Shown here: piece by piece, positions 1 through 5,050 of the stretch | Position numbering within the stretch: position 1 is the stretch's first letter | Layout of the letters: every line of letters begins with the position of its first letter | NCBI GenBank assembly: GCA_039026755.1 | Contig: JBCCLR010000213.1 | Span: forward strand, 1-6,560 | DNA from: CAKZYD01 sp039026755 | Lineage (GTDB): Bacteria; Pseudomonadota; Alphaproteobacteria; Sphingomonadales; CAKZYD01 | Reading direction: 5' to 3' | Length of the DNA stretch: 6,560 bases | Program-made: the position numbers and the translations under genes | The notes under the pieces: generated by a model | What the model was told of the DNA's origin: nothing | Databases searched by the model: none | The model's input: the letters and a program-made list of their open reading frames with translations, nothing else

Positions 1-17
1 GTCAGCGCCTCGCTCAT
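1..17 (-). CDS. Start of a gene cut by the left edge, possibly a FecR-like anti-sigma factor
   Basis: The sigma-factor stop codon TGA (minus strand, 16-14) shares bases with an ATG at 17-15, forming an ATGA overlap. The five codons that remain read M-S-E-A-L. Such overlaps are common between translationally coupled genes. In FecI/FecR-type ECF loci the gene directly after the sigma factor is usually the membrane anti-sigma/sensor protein, so that is the likeliest identity. Only the position and the overlap are seen; five residues cannot prove a family. Confidence 0.4.
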
Positions 18-619
18 ATGCGCTTGCCCTGATCCCAAAACAATACGCTAAGATCAGTCATGGCCTTTGCGATATGCGCTGCAACAGTGGGCCGTGTTGT
101 GCCCATGCGGCGCGCCGTCTCTGCCATACTCAACCCTTCGACCCTGTGCAAAATCAAAGCGCGGCGCCGTTTTTCAGGCATCTTGCGAATAATAGCGCGC
201 ACCGCGTCTAGCTGCTGTCTCATTGCTAAGACGTGTTCAGGCGTTAAAACGTCGTCTTTCAGGGGGAAAAAAATCCGCTCAACTTCATAGTCATATTTAA
301 CGCGCACATCTTTAGACCGGCGCTCATCCGCAATGATATTGCGTGCAGTGCGCCAAACGAACGCCTGAACGTTCTTAATCTGCTCCAAATCACCGCGCTC
401 CATCAATTTCTGGAACGCGTGTTGCGACACGTCTTCAGGGTCAGGCGGGCCATCGCCATATATTTTTCTGAGAGATGCCGCCAATTGCCCGGCATAACGA
501 TGATAGAATGTTTCAATGCTGGCAGGTTTGCGGCCGGCAGGCGCACGCTCAGAGTGGTGGCCAGCTACGGTTTCCGCGTCACCGGGAAGCAGCGGTGTAT
601 GCGTAACATGCTTGCTCAT
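14..619 (-). CDS. ECF-type RNA polymerase sigma factor (sigma-70 family, FecI-like)
   Basis: A 201-residue ECF sigma factor that would direct core RNA polymerase to a small set of promoters. The first ~33 residues are a non-conserved, basic/polar extension. Region sigma-2 spans about residues 35-103, with the PEDVSQHAF helix at 61-69 and the FVWRTARNIIADERR core/-10 recognition helix at 87-101. A short linker follows. Region sigma-4 spans about 133-192, with a helix-turn-helix at 163-187 (LSMAETARRMGTTRPTVAAH) that would read the -35 element. There is no sigma-1 or sigma-3 region, as expected for this class. The ATG at 619 has no strong Shine-Dalgarno sequence upstream, so a start a few codons inside is possible. 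Its stop overlaps the start of the next gene by ATGA, which suggests coupling to an anti-sigma factor. The resemblance to FecI (iron or TonB-linked signalling) is an inference; the regulon cannot be read here. Confidence 0.9.
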   Translation of the reverse strand: MSKHVTHTPLLPGDAETVAGHHSERAPAGRKPASIETFYHRYAGQLAASLRKIYGDGPPDPEDVSQHAFQKLMERGDLEQIKNVQAFVWRTARNIIADERRSKDVRVKYDYEVERIFFPLKDDVLTPEHVLAMRQQLDAVRAIIRKMPEKRRRALILHRVEGLSMAETARRMGTTRPTVAAHIAKAMTDLSVLFWDQGKRI

Positions 620-710
620 CGTGATGTATTAGCATCTGTAAGATACAAAAGTTGCGCGCACCACCGCTGCGACGCGGCTGTGGGCAAAACGTAGACGCTT
701 AAAAACATTG

Positions 711-735
711 ATCAAACCGGCGGCAGCATCCGCCG
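711..735 (-). terminator. GC-rich hairpin, weak candidate terminator of the VPLPA transcript
   Basis: CGGCGG at 718-723 and CCGCCG at 730-735 form a perfect 6-bp stem with a 6-nt loop. Read on the minus strand, the stem is followed by GGTTTGAT and, a little later, TTTTT. The U-tract is not adjacent to the stem and the hairpin lies about 260 bases after the VPLPA stop codon, so it may equally be a regulatory stem. Confidence 0.25.
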
Positions 736-898
736 ACACGCCTGCCCCTTGCGAATAGTTATCAGTAAACTTAATCAGCTTGATGTCTTGCACAAGTGGA
801 AATGCGCCGGACGGCTTGGAAAGAAGCGTAAAATTGTGCGTTTCCAATATGCAAGAAATGATGCTGACCCTGCGCAACCCGTTGGTTGGCTGAGGCGG

Positions 899-918
899 TT
901 GGCGTTCCCTACCGCCAA
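899..918. repeat. Inverted repeat, 6-bp arms
   Basis: TTGGCG (899-904) and CGCCAA (913-918) are separated by 8 nt. It lies about 80 bases after the VPLPA stop on the minus strand. There is no T-tract on either strand, so an ordinary intrinsic terminator is unlikely. It may help to stabilise the 3' end of the transcript. Confidence 0.3.
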
Positions 919-998
919 TCCACCGCAGCTATGGGAGCCGCGTGGCCAGTCTATAGTGACGGCAAGGCGTTACCTTAGAAACGCATGGCGTGACAGTT

Positions 999-1847
999 TT
1001 AAACCGAATGCCGAGGCGCCTTCCTACAGCGCAGAAGCGTCCCTGCCCCACCAAGGGCGGCTAAAAACAATATCCCAGAGGCTGGCAAAGGAACTGGAGC
1101 GATTGGCGCAGGCGTAAAATTATAAATGACGTCATAATCGACCCGAAGCGGCCGAGCGCTGCCGGTAGAACTAGACGAGCTTACATAGCGCATCCGAAGC
1201 CCACCTTCGCAGGTCCGTGTTACAGCGGTTCGCCGAAAGGTGCAGTTGAGCGTAGAGTCATCTTCGATCGAAAGCGTTGTAAAGAGAGCGAGAATAATGG
1301 TGTCTTCAAAAAATGGCTCCAATAACCTGCGCTGGATAGATCGGGTTGGAAAAACCCGTTCAAATCTTTTGTTTCCGACGGATGTATTGCCGCCGCCCTG
1401 ATCGTCAGAGCCAAGTGTGCCGTCTAAACCGAGGCTAGCAATCCTTGCGGTAACAGTGGCGCTGCCGCTGCCCTTTGTATCGACGTCGTCATCGCTGCCG
1501 CCGGTGATGTCATCGCCAAGCTCTGTCACACGCAAAAACGCTGGGCCCACGTCTAAAACAATGCGGATGCTATCGAGTGTCCCTAGGCTTTGATCAAAGC
1601 CCGGAACTATAAGGAGTTGGCGTTCTGTTTCTGACCCAAACAAACCCGCTGACTTTTCCCGGTCCCCGAGACAGTCAAAATCAATAAGGCTTTCGCACGA
1701 ATAATCACGCTCAATTGAGAACCGGGCGTCGGGTCTAAAGGAAGTAGAACCAGAACGAACCACCGACGCCGCCATCGCGCCCCCTGAACAGACAAGCCCA
1801 ACAACGCTGATAAGCGCAGCCGCGCTGCGCAAAGCATATGAATTCAA
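999..1847 (-). CDS. VPLPA-CTERM sorted exported protein, possibly choice-of-anchor E type
   Basis: A 282-residue secreted or surface protein. A Sec signal peptide covers residues 1-26 (hydrophobic core ALISVVGLVC, cleavage after AMA). The C terminus has a complete VPLPA-CTERM sorting signal: VPLPASG at 252-258, a hydrophobic segment at 259-272 and a basic RCRK cluster at 273-276. Proteins with this tail are thought to be processed by an exosortase-like enzyme. The mature part is beta-rich, with an acidic stretch at 109-123 and cysteines at 51, 59, 202 and 213 that could form disulfides. FDQSLGTL at 84-91 resembles a motif of 'choice-of-anchor E' proteins, a tentative assignment. The start is TTG at 1847: an in-frame stop lies seven codons upstream, no in-frame ATG is near, and AGGGG at 1857-1853 sits five bases before it. 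The role may be in matrix or surface adhesion; no catalytic motif was seen. Confidence 0.85.
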   Translation of the reverse strand: MNSYALRSAAALISVVGLVCSGGAMAASVVRSGSTSFRPDARFSIERDYSCESLIDFDCLGDREKSAGLFGSETERQLLIVPGFDQSLGTLDSIRIVLDVGPAFLRVTELGDDITGGSDDDVDTKGSGSATVTARIASLGLDGTLGSDDQGGGNTSVGNKRFERVFPTRSIQRRLLEPFFEDTIILALFTTLSIEDDSTLNCTFRRTAVTRTCEGGLRMRYVSSSSSTGSARPLRVDYDVIYNFTPAPIAPVPLPASGILFLAALGGAGTLLRCRKAPRHSV

Positions 1848-1861
1848 AAAAGCCCCTATGC

Positions 1862-1884
1862 CCTCTTATTTAAAGCTAAAGAGG
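1862..1884. repeat. Inverted repeat upstream of the VPLPA gene
   Basis: CCTCTT (1862-1867) and AAGAGG (1879-1884) are perfect arms around an AT-rich 11-nt spacer. It ends 15 bases before the start codon and overlaps the proposed -10 region. An operator or a 5'-leader hairpin are both possible. Confidence 0.4.
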
Positions 1885-1901
1885 TTATTACGCCTTTCCA
1901 A
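1873..1901 (-). promoter_or_regulatory. Candidate sigma-70-like promoter of the VPLPA gene
   Basis: On the minus strand TTGGAA (1901-1896) and TAGCTT (1878-1873) are separated by exactly 17 bases and lie about 30 bases before the TTG start. The match to consensus is only partial (TTG..A and TA...T), so this is a guess from spacing and position. Confidence 0.25.
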
Positions 1902-1935
1902 CGTAAAAGCGTCCTTTGTGGAAAAGAGGGGGGTG

Positions 1936-1953
1936 AAGTGGTCAAAGCCACTT
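1936..1953. repeat. Inverted repeat, second hairpin after coaD
   Basis: AAGTGG (1936-1941) and CCACTT (1948-1953) are perfect arms around a 6-nt loop. It lies between the GC hairpin after coaD and the VPLPA promoter region. It could be part of a tandem termination region or an operator for the VPLPA gene. Confidence 0.35.
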
Positions 1954-1976
1954 AAACACGCGCGCCAGAGCGCGCG
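1951..1976 (-). terminator. Candidate intrinsic terminator of coaD
   Basis: On the minus strand CGCGCGC (1976-1970), loop TCTG and GCGCGCG (1965-1959) form a perfect 7-bp, all-GC stem starting 11 bases after the coaD stop codon. It is followed by TGTTTAAG. The short, broken T-tract makes it a moderate rather than a strong terminator. It separates coaD from the VPLPA transcription unit. Confidence 0.5.
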
Positions 1977-1987
1977 CGGCTCATCCA

Positions 1988-2482
1988 CTAACCTGCGACT
2001 TTTGCATACACATCTGCTGCCACTTGCGGCGTGACAAAGTCATCAATCTTGCCGCCATAAAACGCGATCTCTTTAACGAGCTTTGACGCAATGGGCTGCA
2101 GCTTGGCCTCGGCCATCAGGAATACGATTTCAATATCCGGATTGAGATGCTGGTTCATGCCGGCCATCTGGTACTCATATTCAAAATCCGAAACGGCGCG
2201 CAGGCCGCGCACAATGATCGACGCATTTTGCGCCTCGGCAAAGTCCATCAGCAGGCTATCAAAGGACACGATTTTAAGCGCGCCGCCGTTGGTGTTGGCC
2301 AAGCCGCTAACCTCGCGCTCGACCATGGCGACACGCTCTTCAAGCGTAAACATCGGGTTTTTTGATGGATTGGTTGCAACCCCAAGCACCAGCTCATCCA
2401 CCAACTTTAGGCCGCGCCGGATGATGTCCATATGCCCGCGCGTTAAAGGGTCAAATGTCCCTGGATAGACGCCTCTGCGCAT
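1988..2482 (-). CDS. coaD: Pantetheine-phosphate adenylyltransferase (phosphopantetheine adenylyltransferase, PPAT)
   Basis: Cytoplasmic enzyme of coenzyme A biosynthesis that transfers AMP from ATP to 4'-phosphopantetheine, giving dephospho-CoA and pyrophosphate; the family is usually hexameric. The 164-residue length is normal. It is a nucleotidyltransferase of the HIGH-like fold. The N-terminal GTFDPLTRGH (8-17) carries the T/H nucleotide-binding motif. NPSKNPMFTLEER (38-50) supplies the substrate-side lysine K41. RGLRAVSDFEYE (92-103) is the conserved phosphate-binding arginine motif. IASKLVKEIAFYGG (131-144) corresponds to the usual SSxxVKE adenine-binding motif, with Ser replaced by Ala at 132. 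All key residues expected for activity are present. ATG at 2482 is preceded by a GGGGAGAGG ribosome binding site. The leader can fold into a nested hairpin reaching that site (separate entry). The gene probably has its own transcript and is followed by a hairpin terminator. Confidence 0.97.
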   Translation of the reverse strand: MRRGVYPGTFDPLTRGHMDIIRRGLKLVDELVLGVATNPSKNPMFTLEERVAMVEREVSGLANTNGGALKIVSFDSLLMDFAEAQNASIIVRGLRAVSDFEYEYQMAGMNQHLNPDIEIVFLMAEAKLQPIASKLVKEIAFYGGKIDDFVTPQVAADVYAKVAG

Positions 2483-2491
2483 CGCCCTCTC

Positions 2492-2558
2492 CCCGCTTAT
2501 GTATTGCTAACTCCTGCCTAAGCAGCGATAGCATGAACCAAAGCCCTGTTTAAGCGGG
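2492..2558 (-). promoter_or_regulatory. Nested hairpin in the coaD leader, next to the ribosome binding site
   Basis: Three perfect inverted repeats are nested around the same centre: TAAGCGGG/CCCGCTTA arms at 2551-2558 and 2492-2499 (8 bp), TAGCA/TGCTA at 2529-2533 and 2505-2509 (5 bp), and CTGC/GCAG at 2514-2517 and 2522-2525 (4 bp, 4-nt loop). In the coaD mRNA the last arm runs directly into the GGGGAGAGG ribosome binding site, so folding would cover part of it. The symmetry is seen directly; a control function is inference. No known riboswitch class was recognised. Confidence 0.4.
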
Positions 2559-2614
2559 AAAACCAATAGCCCTGCATGCGCTAGGCGTGACGGCAAGCCC
2601 GCCTTGTTGGGTGC

Positions 2615-2980
2615 TTAGCCGAATTTGCAAACGCAGATACGGTTGCCATCCAAATCGCGAAAGTAGCCGCCGTAAAACGTCTCCATAAGCTGCGCTGGCG
2701 CGCCGGAATCCGTCCCACCAAGCGCCAGCGCTTTGGCGTAGACCCGATCCACCGTGGCTTTGTCCGCAGCCCCAAAGGCTGGCATAACACCATTACCAAC
2801 GGTCGCTTCGCCTAAATCCGCAGGCGTACCAACACCGAACATTACGCCTTGTGGGCCGGCATAGAACTGGATGCGATCATTGTTAAAGGTGCGCTTAGCG
2901 CCCAGTTCGGCGGCGATGGCATCATAAAACGCGAGCGCCTCTGCTTTTTTATTCGTTCCAATGGTTACATAAGCCAACAT
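2615..2980 (-). CDS. VOC (glyoxalase/bleomycin resistance/dioxygenase) family protein
   Basis: A 121-residue single-domain protein of the vicinal oxygen chelate superfamily, two beta-alpha-beta-beta-beta modules that usually dimerise in the cytoplasm. The N-terminal MLAYVTIGTNKKAEALAFYD (1-20) is the first beta strand and helix typical of small glyoxalase-like proteins. The C-terminal GGYFRDLDGNRI (104-115) is the family's closing strand motif. Metal-dependent members carry His or Gln early in the first strand and Glu in the last; here Tyr4 and a hydrophobic Ile/Cys-rich tail occupy those places, so a standard metal site is not evident. The substrate is unknown. Lactoylglutathione lyase activity should not be assumed. 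ATG at 2980 is preceded by GGGAGA at a good distance. It lies 77 bases after the DUF1330 gene and 132 bases before coaD on the same strand. Confidence 0.88.
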   Translation of the reverse strand: MLAYVTIGTNKKAEALAFYDAIAAELGAKRTFNNDRIQFYAGPQGVMFGVGTPADLGEATVGNGVMPAFGAADKATVDRVYAKALALGGTDSGAPAQLMETFYGGYFRDLDGNRICVCKFG

Positions 2981-3057
2981 GCGCCGTCTCCCTATAGTGC
3001 GGTGTGTGCGCCTGCTTTAACGGTTTACGCGCTGCGATGAAACTCATAATCGCGGCG

Positions 3058-3468
3058 CTAGTTTTGCGGCGCTTTGGTCCACTTCGGGTCGGGGACAAAT
3101 GCATCAGAGAGCAGCACTGTGACCTTGCCATTGCCTTCCCGCAAAGGGATCGCCGATTGGTAAATATCCGAATTATAATAGCCGCGTGCGGCCTCTAGGC
3201 TGGGAAATTCAAACACCCGAACCGACGGTTTAAAACTGCCGCCTTCGAGCACTTCATTTTTGCCTTCCGGCGTTGCAAACAAAAGCTTGGCTTTATATTG
3301 CAGCAGCAACGGCACAGCGATTTTAGCATAATCGCGCATGCCAGCAGGGTCGACATCCTCCGTTAACACAATCATATAGCCAGGCCGAGGCGCGCTGCTG
3401 CCTTGTGCATAGACCGCCCCGGACGCTAGAATATACATACAGCACAATGAGCTGAATAAGGTGCGCAT
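3058..3468 (-). CDS. DUF1330-domain protein with an N-terminal signal peptide
   Basis: A 136-residue protein of unknown function. Residues 1-21 form a signal peptide (MRTLF then a hydrophobic stretch, cleavage after VYA, before QGSS), so the mature protein should be periplasmic. From about residue 29 (PGYMIVLTEDVDPAGMRDY) to about 125 it matches the DUF1330 pattern, a dimeric alpha-beta barrel related to EthD/YCII-type folds; the segment SVRVFEFPSLEAARGYYNSD is typical. Most DUF1330 proteins are about 95 residues and cytoplasmic, so the export signal is notable. The start at 3468 was chosen over an in-frame codon 29 residues upstream because AGAGGAG lies seven bases before it and the signal peptide begins there. 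A small hairpin (3481-3499) abuts this ribosome binding site. The gene is transcribed divergently from azoR. Confidence 0.85.
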   Translation of the reverse strand: MRTLFSSLCCMYILASGAVYAQGSSAPRPGYMIVLTEDVDPAGMRDYAKIAVPLLLQYKAKLLFATPEGKNEVLEGGSFKPSVRVFEFPSLEAARGYYNSDIYQSAIPLREGNGKVTVLLSDAFVPDPKWTKAPQN

Positions 3469-3480
3469 CACGCATCTCCT

Positions 3481-3499
3481 CTCGGTTAAGTTCGCCGAG
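3481..3499 (-). promoter_or_regulatory. Leader hairpin against the DUF1330 ribosome binding site
   Basis: CTCGG and CCGAG arms (3481-3485 and 3495-3499) surround a 9-nt loop. On the minus-strand mRNA the second arm is followed directly by AGGAG of the ribosome binding site. An alternative pairing, GTTAA (3485-3489) with TTAAC (3501-3505), overlaps it, so both cannot form together. Confidence 0.3.
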
Positions 3500-3506
3500 T
3501 TTAACA

Positions 3507-3532
3507 GGTTGCCTGGCGAGGCAAACCTTTTT
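3507..3532 (+). terminator. Intrinsic terminator reading toward azoR
   Basis: GGTTGCCT (3507-3514), loop GGCG, and AGGCAAACC (3519-3527) form a stem with one bulged base, followed directly by TTTTT (3528-3532). This is a good match to a Rho-independent terminator on the plus strand. No plus-strand gene lies upstream, so it would end either an antisense transcript over the DUF1330 gene or a leader transcript upstream of azoR. Confidence 0.55.
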
Positions 3533-3620
3533 GATTGTCCAGCATTTCGAAACAAAGAAATTCACGCTTTGCCCCTGGTGTTTGGGCCCAGCGCCTATAG
3601 ACTTCAGCGTATTGAAACAC

Positions 3621-3636
3621 CCGGCAGATGAGCCGG
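3621..3636. promoter_or_regulatory. Candidate operator or leader hairpin of azoR
   Basis: CCGGC (3621-3625) and GCCGG (3632-3636) are perfect arms around 6 nt. The site lies ten bases before the AGGAG ribosome binding site and about 20 bases after a TATAGA hexamer (3596-3601) that could be a -10 element. No convincing -35 accompanies that hexamer. The position suits a repressor site, but no repressor gene is in the window. Confidence 0.35.
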
Positions 3637-3658
3637 CCGACCTACAGGAGAATAGACA

Positions 3659-4258
3659 ATGTCCGCAGCCCTAAACATTTTGAAAATTGATGCCAGCATG
3701 CGCAAATCCGGCTCACACAGCCGGCAACTCACAGATGCCATTGTGGCAAAATTAACCGCTGAGCACCCTGATGCCCAGGTCACGGCGCTCGATTTGGCCG
3801 ATACAGCGGTCCCCTATGTGGACGAAGGCTGGATATCAGCCAACTTCACCCCCGAAGAAAATCGCAGCGCAGAACACAAAGCGGCGCTTCAGGTCTCTGA
3901 CACCTATGTCTCACAACTAATCGCCGCAGATGTCATTGTTATCGGCACGCCGGTCTACAACTTTAGCATCCCAGCCGCCTTAAAAGCGTGGGTCGACATG
4001 GTCACCCGGGCGCGGCTAACATTTAAATACACAGATACTGGGCCCGTTGGCCTCTTGGAGGGCAAAAAAGCCATTATCGCAATTGCCTCCGGCGGCACAG
4101 AAATTGGCAGTTCGATTGATCACGCATCGCCTTATCTGCGCCATATCCTCGGGTTTATGGGGATTACAGATGTGGAGTTTGTCAGTGCAGATTTGCTGAT
4201 GGCCGACCCCGCGCGTTTTGACGCTGCACTGGCTGAAGTACAATCAAGCGCTGCTTAG
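3659..4258 (+). CDS. azoR: FMN-dependent NADH:quinone/azo oxidoreductase (AzoR family)
   Basis: A 199-residue flavodoxin-fold enzyme that binds FMN and uses NAD(P)H to reduce quinones to quinols and to cleave azo compounds, protecting against thiol-reactive quinones; the E. coli homologue is a homodimer of about 200 residues. The N-terminal strand and phosphate loop are LKIDASMRKSGSHSRQL (8-24), with the SGSHS segment binding the FMN phosphate. PVYNFSIPAALKAWVDM (98-114) is the hallmark flavin-contacting motif, with Val where many homologues have Met. ARLTFKYT and GPVGLLEGKK (118-137) follow, then ASGG (143-146), which contacts the isoalloxazine ring. ATG at 3659 has AGGAG eight bases upstream. 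A GST follows 81 bases downstream on the same strand, possibly in one operon, and a DUF1330 gene is divergent. Confidence 0.95.
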   Translation: MSAALNILKIDASMRKSGSHSRQLTDAIVAKLTAEHPDAQVTALDLADTAVPYVDEGWISANFTPEENRSAEHKAALQVSDTYVSQLIAADVIVIGTPVYNFSIPAALKAWVDMVTRARLTFKYTDTGPVGLLEGKKAIIAIASGGTEIGSSIDHASPYLRHILGFMGITDVEFVSADLLMADPARFDAALAEVQSSAA

Positions 4259-4272
4259 GCTTGAGACCTATT

Positions 4273-4319
4273 GTGCATCACCGGACGGGCGCACTATGCT
4301 GCGTCCACCGGTGACGCGC
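4273..4319. repeat. Long imperfect palindrome between azoR and the GST gene
   Basis: TCACCGG (4278-4284) and CCGGTGA (4308-4314) are perfect 7-bp arms. The pairing extends outward past one mismatch (GC/GC at 4275-4276 and 4316-4317). Inside, ACG/CGT (4285-4287, 4302-4304) and GCA/TGC (4291-4293, 4297-4299) can also pair around CTA. No T-tract follows, so it is not a standard terminator. It occupies most of the 81-base gap and could be an operator or an mRNA-processing stem. Confidence 0.5.
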
Positions 4320-4339
4320 ATAACGTAGATAGGGGTCTT

Positions 4340-5050
4340 ATGAGCTTGGTTTTGGTGCAATATAAACGCGGCTTTGGTGTCGCCAACTTAAGCCCATTTT
4401 GCATGAAAGCCGAAATCCTGCTCAAAATGTCGGGCAAGCCATTCAGCATCGAGTTGCTCGATGATCCACGCAAAACGCCAAAAGGCAAGTTGCCAATGTT
4501 GCGCGATGACGGCACGGACGTTCCGGATTCGACCTTTATGCAGACGCATTTAGAAACCGCACATGGCGTGGACTTCTATCCCGGCATTTCAGCCAAAGAC
4601 AAAGCGATTGGCCATGCCGCGGCGAGAATGTGCGAAGAGCGGCTCTATTGGGTACTGTTATACGCGCGTTGGATCGAGCCGGAAAACTGGTCAAAAATCA
4701 GTGATTTTTGGTTTGGCGATATGCCGATACTGATGCGCACGCTTATCCCGAAGGTCGCCCTAAAAGAAGTTAAAGGCAATTTACGGGCCCACGGACTTGG
4801 TCGGCACAGCCGCGACGACATTTATGCGCTTGGCAAAAGCGATATCGACGCCCTTGCGACGCTGCTTGGCGATCAAGACTTTATGCTGGGCCGCACGCCG
4901 ACGGCGGCAGATGCAAGCATCTATCCATTCATTGAAAATACACTGATTGAAGCGCTGCCAAGCCCCTTGCTGGACGCAGCAAAAGCCCATGACAATCTCG
5001 TGGCCTATGCTGCGCGTTGCCGCTCTTTATGGTTCTCAGACCGGGCTTAG
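4340..5050 (+). CDS. Fax/metaxin-like glutathione S-transferase family protein
   Basis: A 236-residue protein with an N-terminal thioredoxin-like GST domain and an all-helical C-terminal domain. SPFCMKAEILLKMSG (18-32) starts the first helix, with Cys21 in the place where GST-fold proteins hold a catalytic Ser or Cys. DDPRKTPKGKLPMLRDDG (41-58) contains the cis-proline loop (LPML), and the following DS (63-64) is the glutathione-binding pair. The pattern 'DDPRK-PKGKLP' is typical of the failed-axon-connections/metaxin-like branch, which is widespread in Proteobacteria. FMLGRTPTAADASIYPF near the C terminus carries the conserved folding Asp. ATG at 4340 was chosen because AGGGG lies just upstream (a short 4-base spacing) and homology starts there; an in-frame TTG at 4271 would add 23 unlikely residues and cover the palindrome. 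The substrate is unknown. Its stop overlaps the end of the opposing reductase gene. Confidence 0.9.
   Translation: MSLVLVQYKRGFGVANLSPFCMKAEILLKMSGKPFSIELLDDPRKTPKGKLPMLRDDGTDVPDSTFMQTHLETAHGVDFYPGISAKDKAIGHAAARMCEERLYWVLLYARWIEPENWSKISDFWFGDMPILMRTLIPKVALKEVKGNLRAHGLGRHSRDDIYALGKSDIDALATLLGDQDFMLGRTPTAADASIYPFIENTLIEALPSPLLDAAKAHDNLVAYAARCRSLWFSDRA

Larger units (their letters stand above)
620..998. other. Intergenic region between the VPLPA gene and the sigma-factor gene
   Basis: This stretch of 379 bases separates two minus-strand genes and should hold the sigma-factor promoter and the end of the VPLPA transcript. Open frames across it (for example plus 749-1117 and minus 629-877) give low-complexity basic translations with no recognisable fold, and the former runs into the VPLPA gene antisense. 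No -35/-10 pair close to consensus was found upstream of 619. Two perfect 6-bp inverted repeats are listed separately. A short direct repeat GGTTGGC occurs at 884-890 and 897-903. Confidence 0.6.

Noticed and set aside
620..720. Sigma-70 or ECF autoregulatory promoter for the sigma-factor gene
   Set aside because: Hexamers such as TTGATC and TAATAC occur, but no pair with proper spacing and a good match was found.
749..1117. Plus-strand open frame of 122 codons
   Set aside because: It runs antisense into the end of the VPLPA gene, has no recognisable motif and no good ribosome binding site; best seen as a chance frame.
2568..2581. 14-base identity AGCCCTGCATGCGC, repeated at 5241-5254
   Set aside because: One copy lies within the reductase coding sequence, the other between genes; only two copies, no shared flanks, plausible by chance.
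3469..3555. 29-residue upstream extension of the DUF1330 protein
   Set aside because: It would bury the signal peptide and place the AGAGGAG ribosome binding site inside the gene; ATG at 3468 is better.
4271..4339. TTG start adding 23 residues to the GST
   Set aside because: The added residues do not resemble the family and correspond to the palindrome; ATG at 4340 follows AGGGG and begins at the expected strand.
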